NCBI GenBank assembly: GCA_028293225.1
Contig: JAQGPE010000074.1
Coordinates: forward strand, 1-9,927
DNA: 9,927 nucleotides
Direction of reading: 5' to 3'
Source of the DNA: Akkermansiaceae bacterium
GTDB taxonomy: Bacteria > Verrucomicrobiota > Verrucomicrobiia > Verrucomicrobiales > Akkermansiaceae
Shown: piece after piece, positions 1-5,810 of the stretch
Layout: every line of letters starts with the position of its first letter
Numbering within the stretch: position 1 is the first letter of the stretch
Made by a program: the position numbers and the translations under genes
Notes under the pieces: model-generated
Seen by the model: only the letters and a program-made list of their open reading frames with translations
What the model was told of the DNA's origin: nothing
Databases searched by the model: none

Positions 1-278
1 CCGCCGCTGGCGACGAGGGTGAGGACCGGGGTTTTCTCGCGCTGCGAGAGGGCGTGCTCGACGCGCGACGTGAGGCCGACGTCGATGAGGTCGGCGCGGG
101 CGCGGGCGATCTCCAGGCCGCCGCCGCCGGCGCGGAGGCGGAGCTTGATGCGGTGCTCTTCGATCTTGCGGAAGCGCTGGTAGAGGGCGATGCGCTCGGC
201 CGGGGTGAGCTCGCCCTGGGCGGCGGGCTGCAGGGCCATGATGGCATGGGCCTGAAGGGTTTTCAGATGCGAAGGCAT
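1..278 (-). CDS. glnD: GlnD-like [protein-PII] uridylyltransferase, N-terminal part (cut by window edge)
   Basis: The minus strand reads from an ATG at 278 down to base 1 without a stop, giving about 92 residues that begin MPSHLKTLQAHAIMALQ. The N-terminal part is helical and charged (AERIALYQRFRKIEEHRIKL). A glycine run follows, then IARARADLIDVGLTSRVEHAL, and the fragment ends in TPVLTLVASGG just at the window edge. The last residues match the run-up to the nucleotidyltransferase signature of GlnD proteins (typically VAxGGYGRGEL, then a DxD metal site). The catalytic residues themselves lie outside the window. GlnD uridylylates and de-uridylylates PII proteins in response to glutamine and so controls nitrogen assimilation. 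Third positions are mostly C, as in the other minus-strand genes, which supports real coding. An internal in-frame ATG at 239 is a less likely start. No clear ribosome binding site is present. Another GlnD-type nucleotidyltransferase or DUF294-type protein is possible. Confidence 0.68.
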   Translation of the reverse strand, partial: MPSHLKTLQAHAIMALQPAAQGELTPAERIALYQRFRKIEEHRIKLRLRAGGGGLEIARARADLIDVGLTSRVEHALSQREKTPVLTLVASG

Positions 279-401
279 TTCTTACCAGCAGCCTGCGCGG
301 AAAACGGCGTGGGTCAAGGCGCGCGGGTGGGGGAAGGAGGGGGATTCCCGGATTTCGCGTTGACTGGGGCGGGCGATGTTCACACGCTGCGGGCCAGTCC
401 G

Positions 402-548
402 ATGAATTCCGCCGTCCGTCATGCCCTTGAGTTGACCGCTTCCAAAGCGGCGACGTGGCATGCGAACCGTGAAGCCGTCCGTCGTGAGTTTGCGAATGTC
501 CGCAAGTCTCCGCGGCCGCGGCGGGATGAAATCGTGATGCTGGGATAA
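402..548 (+). CDS. Possible small protein of 48 aa, unknown function
   Basis: This short ORF begins MNSAVRHALELTASKAATWH, continues with an Arg-rich stretch (NREAVRREFANVRKSPRPRR) and ends DEIVMLG. It would be a basic, mostly helical cytoplasmic peptide. It lies in the divergent spacer between the GlnD-like gene and the MFS gene. Its TAA stop is 19 bases before a strong rho-independent terminator on the same strand, which is the best argument that something is transcribed here. A TTGACT at 360-365 could be a -35 box, but no good -10 follows. No ribosome binding site is visible, though most genes in this window lack one. The third codon positions show no strand-typical G bias, so it could also be non-coding RNA or chance. 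I recognise no family. Confidence 0.33.
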   Translation: MNSAVRHALELTASKAATWHANREAVRREFANVRKSPRPRRDEIVMLG

Positions 549-567
549 CGTCCCGCGCTCCTTTTTC

Positions 568-603
568 GCCCCGTTCGCCTCACCGGTGGACGGGGCTTTT
601 TTT
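568..603 (+). terminator. Rho-independent terminator just upstream of the MFS start
   Basis: A 12-bp stem pairs 568-579 with 585-596 around the loop TCACC. The outer nine pairs (GCCCCGTTC with GGACGGGGC, one G-T wobble) are very stable. Seven T residues follow at 597-603. The T tract makes it directional for the plus strand. It ends 8 nt before the ATG of the MFS gene at 612. That leaves no room for a separate promoter and normal leader downstream of it. It either ends a short upstream transcript or acts as an attenuator of the MFS gene. Confidence 0.8.
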
Positions 604-611
604 GTTCTGTC

Positions 612-1838
612 ATGAATGCTCAAAGCGACGCCATAGCTCCAACGACCACGACCCTGATGCAGGACCTGCGGGCCCTGCCGGGGCAGTATTGGATCCTTTT
701 CGCGGGGACCCTGGTCAACCGCATGGGCAGCTTCGTGATTCCATTTCTGGCGATCTACCTGCGGCAGCGCGGGCATGGGGCGGGGACGATCAGTTTTACG
801 CTGGGAGCCTATGGGGCCGGGTCGCTGGGGGCGGGGTTGATCGGCGGCTATCTTTCGGACCGCTTCGGGAGGAAGCCGACGATGCTGATTTCGTGCGGCG
901 GGGCGGCGGCATGCATGCTGGTGCTGTCGCAGATGAGCAGCGTGCCGGGGCTGGTGGGGATGACCTTCATGACGGGGATGCTGACGTCGATGTATGGGCC
1001 GGCGGCGGGGGCGCTGATCGCGGATCTGGTGCCGCCGGTGCTGCGGGTGCGGGCGTTTTCCTGCCAGCGGCTGGCGATCAACCTGGGGTTTGCGATCGGG
1101 ATGGCGATCGCGGGCTTCATGGCGAAGCAGTCGTTCATGACTCTGTTCGTGGCGGATGCGGCGACGACGCTGGTGCTGGGATTGACACTGCTGTTCGGGC
1201 TGAAGAAGCGGCCGTCGCTGGTGAGATCGGGGGCGGGGTGGGCTCCGGCGTTGCGGCATATGAGGGGCAACCGGGCGTTCCAGCTGGCGGTGGCGGCCTC
1301 GTTTCTGGTGACGATCGTGTTCTGGCAGATGAGCAGCAGCTATGGGCTGCAGGCGACCGAGGGAGCGGGGCTGGACGAACGGACGTATGGGCTGCTGATG
1401 GCGCTGAACGGGATTTTGATCGTGGCGATCGAGCTGCCGATCACGAGTGTCACGCGAAGGTATCCGGCGGTGCGGGTGATCGCGCTGGGGTACGCGGTGC
1501 TGGGGTTGGGGATGGGCTTGAACGCCTTTGGCGCGAGCCTGGGAATGCTGACTGCCAGCATGCTGGTTTTCACGCTGGGGGAGATCATCGCGAGTCCGGT
1601 GGGGAACGGCTACATGGCGGGACTGGCGCCGGATGAGATGCGGGGACGCTACCAGGGGGTGATCTCGATGAGTTTCAGCGCGGCGACGATGGTGGGGCCG
1701 TCGATGGGGATCGCGATCTATCAGCTCAGCCCGGTGGCGGTGTGGGTGGGGACGCTGGTGCTGGCTCTCGTGGCGGCGGGGTTGATGCTGGCGACGGGGA
1801 GGGAGAGAGACACCAGACTTGAAGACGTCAGACGCTAG
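612..1838 (+). CDS. MFS transporter (probable drug/solute efflux permease)
   Basis: The product has 408 residues, the usual size for a 12-helix major facilitator. Hydrophobic helices begin at about residue 25 and continue to about 398. The loop between helices 2 and 3 carries a clear MFS motif A, GGYLSDRFGRKP, at residues 78-89, with the conserved Asp83, Arg84, Gly86 and Arg87. The stretch ALIADLVPPVLRVRAFS (about 134-150) is the loop 4-5 region seen in many drug:proton antiporters of the MdtH/YfcJ-like type. GRYQG at about 350 resembles the cytoplasmic loop before helix 11. The tail (GRERDTRLEDVRR) is charged and cytoplasmic. Substrate cannot be read from sequence. The ATG at 612 is 8 nt after a terminator T tract and lacks a Shine-Dalgarno; Met16 (base 657) is an alternative start. 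No partner gene is adjacent, and the next gene is convergent. Confidence 0.9.
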   Translation: MNAQSDAIAPTTTTLMQDLRALPGQYWILFAGTLVNRMGSFVIPFLAIYLRQRGHGAGTISFTLGAYGAGSLGAGLIGGYLSDRFGRKPTMLISCGGAAACMLVLSQMSSVPGLVGMTFMTGMLTSMYGPAAGALIADLVPPVLRVRAFSCQRLAINLGFAIGMAIAGFMAKQSFMTLFVADAATTLVLGLTLLFGLKKRPSLVRSGAGWAPALRHMRGNRAFQLAVAASFLVTIVFWQMSSSYGLQATEGAGLDERTYGLLMALNGILIVAIELPITSVTRRYPAVRVIALGYAVLGLGMGLNAFGASLGMLTASMLVFTLGEIIASPVGNGYMAGLAPDEMRGRYQGVISMSFSAATMVGPSMGIAIYQLSPVAVWVGTLVLALVAAGLMLATGRERDTRLEDVRR

Positions 1839-1887
1839 ACCGGAGGGGGTGGGGCGGAGCGCTGAGGGGAGCGAACGCTGGGGAGGA

Positions 1888-1985
1888 GGGGCGTGTGGGC
1901 GCGTCCGAAGTGCGCGCTTTGCGCGGGTGGGTGGACCAGGGGTTTCACCCCTGGCTGTCCCGTTTCGCCCTTTCAGGGCTCTTTG
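1888..1985 (+). repeat. Multi-hairpin intergenic repeat, copy A
   Basis: This element lies between the convergent MFS and coiled-coil genes. It has a conserved lead box GGGGCGTGTGGGCGCGTCCG (1888-1907; 19 of 20 bases match copy B). Three perfect hairpins follow. They are CGCGC-TTT-GCGCG (1913-1925), CCAGGGG-TTTCA-CCCCTGG (1936-1954) and GCCCT-TTC-AGGGC (1967-1979). The order of lead box and three stems is shared with copies B and C. There is no coding potential that fits its neighbours. It may also end transcription between the convergent genes, but no T tract follows. Confidence 0.75.
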
Positions 1986-2011
1986 AGAGGGCGGCGGGCT
2001 TTTGCCGGGGG

Positions 2012-2854
2012 TCAGCCGCGGCGGGGGCCGCCGGTGACGCTGAGGGGGGCGGCGGCGGTGAGGGTGGCGGGGACGTCGGAGGGGGAGTTGTCGAACTCGA
2101 AGTCGCGAAGCCAGTCGTGGGTGCGGTCGAGTTGGGAGGCGGCACCGTCGATTTCGTGGGAGAGGGCGCCGGCGTCGCGGCTGGCGAGGTGGTCGGCGCG
2201 GAAGAGTTTGACGAGCTCGGCGATGCGCTCTTGTTCGGAGACGGTGAGGTCGCGGCTGGCCTCGGCGCCCTGGCGTTTTTCCAGGCGGGTCTTCATGGAG
2301 GCGAGGCGGGCCTGGAGGGACTCGGCGAGGGTGGTGCGGGAGGGGTCGAGGGCGGCGAGTTCCCGCTCGACGGAGGCGATCTGATTTTGGAGTTCGGCAG
2401 GGGCTTCCGACTCGATGAAGCGGTCAAGCATTTCGCCGGTGTGGAGGAGGCGGAGGTAGGTCCAGGCGAGATTGGAGAGGCGCTCGGTGCGCTGGCGGAG
2501 GAGTTCGCCGGAGAGGCGCTGGTCGGCCTGGAATTCCTTCTGGAGGGAGAGGATGGAGGCGGCGAGGGTGTCGTAGCGGGTTTTGGCGGCGCTACGGAGA
2601 TCGTCGTAGATCTGGGCGCGCTGACGGATGAACTGCTGGAGTTTCTGGCCATCGGCGGCGCCGCTGCGGCGGGCGAGCCAGTTGTTGAAGATCTTCGAGT
2701 CGGGGAGGTAGATCCAGCCGAGGGCGTAAAGGGCGACGCCGGCGATGGCCGGGATGGGGGCAAGCATGGCGAGGCCGGCGCCGAGCGTCAGCAGGGCGAG
2801 CCAGGCGTGGTGCGGGCTTTTGGCAAAGGAGCGGAGCTTTTCGATGCCGGTCAT
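2012..2854 (-). CDS. Membrane-anchored coiled-coil protein, unknown function
   Basis: The product has 280 residues. A basic N-terminus (MTGIEKLRSFAKSPHHAW) precedes two closely spaced hydrophobic stretches at about 19-31 and 36-50, broken by prolines at 33 and 35, which look like a hairpin anchor. The rest, about 66-250, is charged and helical with long heptad-like runs (ILSLQKEFQADQRL, LQNQIASVERELAAL, LQARLASMKTRLEKRQ), so a cytoplasmic coiled coil is likely. The C-terminal 25 residues are Pro/Thr/Gly-rich and disordered. It lies downstream of, and on the same strand as, the SBP-OmpA gene, 339 bases away with repeat B between. A functional link to that envelope protein is plausible but unproven. 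I do not recognise a named family. An XpaC-like or PspA-like membrane-stress role is only a guess. No Shine-Dalgarno is visible. C-ending codons dominate. Confidence 0.82.
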   Translation of the reverse strand: MTGIEKLRSFAKSPHHAWLALLTLGAGLAMLAPIPAIAGVALYALGWIYLPDSKIFNNWLARRSGAADGQKLQQFIRQRAQIYDDLRSAAKTRYDTLAASILSLQKEFQADQRLSGELLRQRTERLSNLAWTYLRLLHTGEMLDRFIESEAPAELQNQIASVERELAALDPSRTTLAESLQARLASMKTRLEKRQGAEASRDLTVSEQERIAELVKLFRADHLASRDAGALSHEIDGAASQLDRTHDWLRDFEFDNSPSDVPATLTAAAPLSVTGGPRRG

Positions 2855-2993
2855 GGGGACTGGGATACGGAAGCGGGTTGCGGGGTGGGGGGCAACTTTT
2901 ATGAAGGGGAAGTGCGGCCGGAGGCCGGGGGCTTTGAGGGAGAGGCGGGTAGAGCCCTAGGGAAGAGCGGACGCGGCGGGATCGAGGGTAAAA

Positions 2994-3109
2994 GGGGCGT
3001 GAGGGCGCGTCCGTCGTGCGGCTTTCGCCGGGATGGTACACCTAGGGCTCCTTCGCTACGCTCAGTCACCCTAGGCTGATATGGGGCCGGGCCGTTGGCC
3101 CTTTAAGAC
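2994..3109 (+). repeat. Multi-hairpin intergenic repeat, copy B
   Basis: The lead box at 2994-3013 differs from copy A by one base. Stem 1 is CGGC-TTTC-GCCG (3019-3030), starting 5 nt after the box as in copy A. Stem 2 pairs CCTAGGG (3041-3047) with CCCTAGG (3069-3075) around a 21-nt loop (CTCCTTCGCTACGCTCAGTCA region). Stem 3 is GGGCC-GTT-GGCCC (3089-3101). Stem sequences differ from copy A while the pairing is kept. That points to a structured element rather than simple sequence conservation. Confidence 0.75.
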
Positions 3110-3143
3110 GTGAGTGCGGCCTTTGACCGGGGGCTTTTGGACG

Positions 3144-3161
3144 GGGGGCTGGAAAGCCCCC
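3144..3161 (-). terminator. Terminator-like hairpin after the SBP-OmpA gene
   Basis: A perfect 7-bp stem, GGGGGCT (3144-3150) with AGCCCCC (3155-3161), has a four-base loop (GGAA on the plus strand). It lies 32 nt beyond the minus-strand stop at 3194. No T tract follows on the minus strand, so it is terminator-like only. It could slow transcription or protect the 3' end. Confidence 0.45.
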
Positions 3162-3193
3162 GCTCCTTTCTGCCTGGGGTAGTTCGTTTCGAT

Positions 3194-4867
3194 TTACTCG
3201 ACGGTGAACCACTGGACTTCGACGCGGCGGTTGAGGTCGGAGTTTTTGCCGGCGGGTTCCTCCCAGCCGCGGCCGATGGTTTCGAGGCGGTCCTTTGAGA
3301 TGGCGGGGTATTTCTCAAGGAGGCGCTTTTTCACTTCGTTGGCGCGCTGGGTGGAGAGTTCCATGGCCTTGAGCGACATGGTGCGGTAGAGGTTTTCGCC
3401 CTGTTTGCGGAAGTTCTCTTTCTGGAGGTCATCGACGTGGCCGCGAAGCAGGATGACGGAGCCGGGGGAGACGCCGAGGAGATGGTTGATGTTGGAGAGA
3501 TACTCGAGGTTCTCTTTTTCATCCATCTTCAGGTCGGAGCTGTTCGGGACGAAGTAGAAGCGGATGTCGCGGGTGAGGAGGGGGTCCTGCTCGATGGGGG
3601 ATTGCTCGGAGCTTTTGATCGGCTTGATGGAGGCGACCTGGGAGGCGAGGCGGCCGGATTTCTCGATGCCTTCGAGGGCCTTGAGGCTGGCGAAGTAGGA
3701 GGAGGCGACGGGGGAGGGCTGGAGCTCGGGGCCATAGGCGAGATTGGCGGTCTGGTAGACGGAGGCGAAGGAGCCGGCCTCGTCGATGGCGCCGCGGAAG
3801 AAGGCGAGGTTTTCGGGGAGGTTGGAGAGATTGACTTTTTGCAGTTCCTTGCGGGCGCTGTCGGGGGTCCAGGCGGACTTCTTGAAGGCGGCGGCGATGG
3901 TCTGGAGGTAGGGCTCCGGATTGGCGCGGATCAGGTCGTTGTGGAGGAGCATGCCTTCGACGATCTTTTCGACGATCTCCGGTCTGGCTTCGGCGAAGCC
4001 CTTGTTGAAGACGAGGATGTCGGCGATGACGAGGAGGTTGCGGTTGTCGATGAGCTGGCGGGCGGCGCCGTCGGAGGCGTCGACGACCTCGGTGGTTTTC
4101 GGGGCCCAGGTCATGCAGCCGTCGAGCTGATTGCGGCCGGATTTCAGGTCGGCGAGGAAGGCGTCGCCGGCGAGGAAGGCGTCCTCGAGGAAGACCAGGT
4201 TGACGGCATCGGGGTCGTGGGGCTGGTCGGGGCCGTCGAGGCGTTTGACGCGGAGGCCGGCTTCCTGGGCGAGGTAGCGGATGAAGAACTCCGACTCGGA
4301 GAAGGGGGCGGTGGCGATGGTTTTGCCTTTGAGGTCGTTGATGCGCTTGATGTCGCGGCGGACGATGAGGCCGTCGGCGCCGCGGGACCAGGAGACCTGG
4401 GCGGGGACGGTGCACTGCCACTGGCGGCCGTAGTTCGAGAGGACGTCGGCGGTGGTGGCGGTGGCGGCGATCTTGCCGTCCTGGAGGTCGGGCCAGGAGT
4501 CCTGCTCGCTGAGGGTGATCTTCAGCTTGAAGCCGCCGTTGCGGGTGAACCAGGAGTCGGGGTTCGGGTCGAGGCCGCCGTTGGCGGCGATGAGACCGGC
4601 GTAGCCTGCGTACTCGGAGAGATTGAGGACGATGGTGTCATCCTGCGGCACATAGGTGCGCGGGGAGGGGAGTTGCGGGGCCTTGCCGGGGGCGATGAAG
4701 TCGAAGGTGGAGGCGGGGCCGGCGGGCGAGGCGGCGTCGCCGCCGGGTTGATGGGCCGGATTGGCGGCGGCCGGAGGCTGATGCGGGCGGCTGGCGAACC
4801 GCTGGTACGCAAAGCCTGCGAGGAGCAGGACGATGAGGGTGAAAACGATCTTTCCGAGCTTCGTCAT
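3194..4867 (-). CDS. Membrane-anchored substrate-binding protein / OmpA-domain fusion
   Basis: The product has 557 residues from MTKLGKIVF. Residues 6-20 form an N-terminal signal anchor, followed by a Pro/Ala-rich linker to about 70. Residues about 75-350 look like a periplasmic binding protein of the NitT/TauT (NMT1-like) type: the stretch SWSRGADGLIVRRDIKRIND followed by LKGKTIAT and SESEFFIRYLAQEAGL is the usual middle of that fold. Residues about 433-555 are an OmpA-like peptidoglycan-binding domain: DIRFYFVPNSSDL, LLRGHVDD, LSTQRANEVKKRLLEKY, ETIGRGWEEP and the closing NRRVEVQWF. The protein would sit in the inner membrane or periplasm, sense or bind a small ligand, and contact the cell wall. 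Such fusions are annotated as phosphate ABC transporter substrate-binding/OmpA family proteins. No ABC permease or ATPase gene is nearby, so a sensing or envelope role fits better than transport. Met at 4882 (MVSATM) is an alternative start; longer in-frame extension runs through non-coding sequence. Confidence 0.88.
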   Translation of the reverse strand: MTKLGKIVFTLIVLLLAGFAYQRFASRPHQPPAAANPAHQPGGDAASPAGPASTFDFIAPGKAPQLPSPRTYVPQDDTIVLNLSEYAGYAGLIAANGGLDPNPDSWFTRNGGFKLKITLSEQDSWPDLQDGKIAATATTADVLSNYGRQWQCTVPAQVSWSRGADGLIVRRDIKRINDLKGKTIATAPFSESEFFIRYLAQEAGLRVKRLDGPDQPHDPDAVNLVFLEDAFLAGDAFLADLKSGRNQLDGCMTWAPKTTEVVDASDGAARQLIDNRNLLVIADILVFNKGFAEARPEIVEKIVEGMLLHNDLIRANPEPYLQTIAAAFKKSAWTPDSARKELQKVNLSNLPENLAFFRGAIDEAGSFASVYQTANLAYGPELQPSPVASSYFASLKALEGIEKSGRLASQVASIKPIKSSEQSPIEQDPLLTRDIRFYFVPNSSDLKMDEKENLEYLSNINHLLGVSPGSVILLRGHVDDLQKENFRKQGENLYRTMSLKAMELSTQRANEVKKRLLEKYPAISKDRLETIGRGWEEPAGKNSDLNRRVEVQWFTVE

Positions 4868-4945
4868 GGTGGCGGATACCATGAGGGCCGGTGCGGGGTC
4901 CGGCGATGGGAAAATCGGAGTCAGGTTCGACTCGTGGGGTGGTGA

Positions 4946-5033
4946 CCGGAGGGCGGTCTCCGGGTGATCCGTTGCTCCATCCTGGGCTTCGGGCCATGGA
5001 TCACTGATTGGACTGATTTTCGGATGAACTGAT
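4946..5033 (-). promoter_or_regulatory. Possible operator region upstream of the SBP-OmpA gene
   Basis: A perfect inverted repeat pairs CCGGAG (4946-4951) with CTCCGG (4958-4963) around a 6-base spacer, about 80 bases before the start of the SBP-OmpA gene. Further upstream the hexamer ACTGAT occurs three times (5003-5008, 5012-5017, 5028-5033). Either could be a regulator site, but both are short enough to arise by chance in such sequence. No sigma-70-like promoter is convincing here. Confidence 0.2.
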
Positions 5034-5079
5034 GAAAGGCAGGGGTTTGGGTTTGGGATGGGAGTTGAGGCGGTGCCGG

Positions 5080-5352
5080 TTACTCGAGGAGATCCTGGTA
5101 CTGGGGGTGGCGTAGGATGTAGGCGACGGCGTAGCTGCAGATGGGGCGGACTTTCAGGCCGCGCTGGCGGGCGAGGTCGAGAACGGACTCCATGAGGCGG
5201 CCGGCGACGCCCTGGCCGCGGAGGGCGGGGTCGGTCTCGACGTGGGGGATGACGAGCACGCCGGCGCTGAGGGTGTAGTCGGCGAAGGCCAGCTTGCCGT
5301 CCTCCACCCATTCGAAGCGGCTGCGGGAGGTGTTGTCGGTGAGCTCAGGCAT
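5080..5352 (-). CDS. Small GNAT N-acetyltransferase (YidJ/CG-type family)
   Basis: The product has 90 residues, MPELTDNTSRSRFEWVEDGK onward, the normal length for the minimal GNAT family Acetyltransf_CG (PF14542). The first half forms the beta sheet (LAFADYTLSAGVLVIPHVET). The acetyl-CoA loop follows as DPALRGQGVAGRL (residues 41-53), with Arg45, Gly46, Gln47, Gly48 and Ala50 matching R-G-x-G-x-A. The C-terminal signature LKVRPICSYAVAYILRHPQY (66-85), with Cys72, is typical of this family. It is a cytoplasmic enzyme whose substrate is unknown. The reading frame is open up to 5451, but the extra residues are low-complexity Pro/Leu-rich sequence, so the ATG at 5352 is preferred. It is transcribed away from the sigma-factor gene across a 458-base spacer. 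Confidence 0.88.
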   Translation of the reverse strand: MPELTDNTSRSRFEWVEDGKLAFADYTLSAGVLVIPHVETDPALRGQGVAGRLMESVLDLARQRGLKVRPICSYAVAYILRHPQYQDLLE

Positions 5353-5464
5353 GGGTGAAGGGTCGATGGGGAGAGGCCGGATGGCAAGGGGCGGACGGTG
5401 AGATATTCGGAGAGGAAAGGAGGTAAGGGCTGAAGGGAAGCGGAATGGCATGGGGCGAAGGGAA

Positions 5465-5588
5465 GGGCGCGTCCCGCGTGCCGGGGGCGGTCGGCGAGCG
5501 ACCGTCGTGCGCGTTTCACGCGGATAGGGAACCCAGGGCGGCGCTGCGCTTGCCTTGGGCTTTGATGAATCGTCCTTGCAGGACGTCA
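5465..5588 (+). repeat. Multi-hairpin intergenic repeat, copy C
   Basis: The lead box GGGCGCGTCCC (5465-5475) is followed by an extra hairpin CGGTCG-GCGAG-CGACCG (5488-5504). Stem 1 is CGCGT-TTC-ACGCG (5510-5522). Stem 2 pairs CCCAGGGC (5532-5539) with GCCTTGGG (5552-5559) with one G-T pair. Stem 3 is CGTCCT-TGC-AGGACG (5571-5585). Compared with copies A and D, several stem bases have changed on both sides so that pairing is kept. Confidence 0.75.
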
Positions 5589-5675
5589 GAAGCGACCGTC
5601 GTGCCTGCCTGTGGCATGGACTTTATCCCGGGGCTTCACTCAGGGCTTTGATGAGTCGTCCCTGCGGGACGGAAG
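5589..5675 (+). repeat. Multi-hairpin intergenic repeat, copy D (partly degenerate)
   Basis: This copy directly follows copy C and shares GCGACCGTCGTGC with it (5592-5604). Stem 1 is TGCC-TGT-GGCA (5606-5616). Stem 2 is decayed: only CCC (5627-5629) with GGG (5643-5645) remains. The connector GGGCTTTGATGA is identical to copy C. Stem 3 is CGTCCC-TGC-GGGACG (5657-5671). The closing base pair of stem 3 is C-G here and T-A in copy C, a compensated change. Confidence 0.7.
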
Positions 5676-5733
5676 AGGGTGAGGCGAGTCGTGCGACGGG
5701 GTTCGGGCTCGCCGGGAGGCGGGTTTTGAAGCA

Positions 5734-5762
5734 GGAATCATTCCGCATTTGCGCCGGTCTGA
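5734..5762 (+). promoter_or_regulatory. Candidate ECF-type promoter of the sigma-factor gene
   Basis: GGAATCA (5734-5740) and GTCTGA (5757-5762) are separated by 16 bases. This closely resembles the classical ECF layout, a GGAAC-type -35 and a -10 containing GTC or TCTGA with about 16-17 bases between. Transcription would start near 5769, giving a leader of about 40 nt before the ATG at 5811. The fit in both boxes and spacing, just upstream of an ECF sigma gene, suggests autoregulation. The -35 differs from the E. coli RpoE consensus at its end. Confidence 0.5.
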
Positions 5763-5810
5763 AAAAAGATCGTCCGGTTTTCCGGGCCGGTGACGAATAA
5801 GCCATGAAGA

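Larger units (their letters stand above)
279..611. other. Divergent intergenic region, 333 bases
   Basis: This spacer separates the minus-strand GlnD-like gene from the plus-strand MFS gene. It must hold the promoter of the GlnD-like gene: on the minus strand a TTGACC (complement of 312-317) is the only -35-like element seen, without a convincing -10. On the plus strand it holds TTGACT at 360-365, the doubtful 48-codon ORF (402-548) and the terminator at 568-603. Long antisense reading frames crossing it are shadows of the flanking genes. Confidence 0.6.
2855..3193. other. Intergenic region, 339 bases, between two minus-strand genes
   Basis: Reading down the minus strand from the SBP-OmpA stop, this holds a 7-bp hairpin (3144-3161), then repeat copy B (2994-3109), then about 140 bases leading to the coiled-coil gene. 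That last part must hold any separate promoter of the coiled-coil gene. An ATAAAAG stretch (complement of 2896-2902, near 2900) is the only AT-rich spot seen there. No gene is supported. Confidence 0.6.
5353..5810. other. Divergent intergenic region, 458 bases
   Basis: This spacer separates the minus-strand GNAT gene from the plus-strand sigma-factor gene. The first 110 bases are a purine-rich leader (plus strand) that must hold the GNAT promoter; GAATAT on the minus strand (complement of 5402-5407) is a weak -10 candidate. Repeat copies C and D fill 5465-5675. The ECF-type promoter lies at 5734-5762. No gene is supported inside it. Confidence 0.65.

Noticed and set aside
54..401. Long plus-strand frame that would extend the 48-codon ORF to 164 codons
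   Set aside because: It lies antisense over the GlnD-like gene and its composition is what the complement of that gene gives.
282..1259. 325-codon minus-strand frame over the spacer and MFS gene
   Set aside because: Arg/His/Pro/Gln-rich translation typical of an antisense shadow; the MFS frame on the other strand has clear motifs.
1936..1954. Hairpin in repeat A as a simple terminator of the MFS gene
   Set aside because: No T tract follows and the same structure recurs in unrelated spacers, so it is described as part of the repeat.
1895..3079. 394-codon plus-strand frame over the coiled-coil gene
   Set aside because: Gly/Glu-rich antisense shadow that also runs through repeats A and B.
3437..4945. 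502-codon plus-strand frame over the SBP-OmpA gene
   Set aside because: Gly/Glu/Val/Asp-rich translation with no domain, an exact shadow of the well-supported minus-strand gene.
4868..5311. N-terminal extension of the SBP-OmpA frame up to 5311
   Set aside because: The extra residues are Arg/Pro-rich sequence read antisense to nothing conserved and overlapping the GNAT gene in another frame. The signal-anchor start at 4867 fits the protein type.
5353..5451. Upstream start for the GNAT gene at 5451
   Set aside because: The added residues are low-complexity Pro/Leu/Ser sequence, and the 90-residue form already matches the family length.
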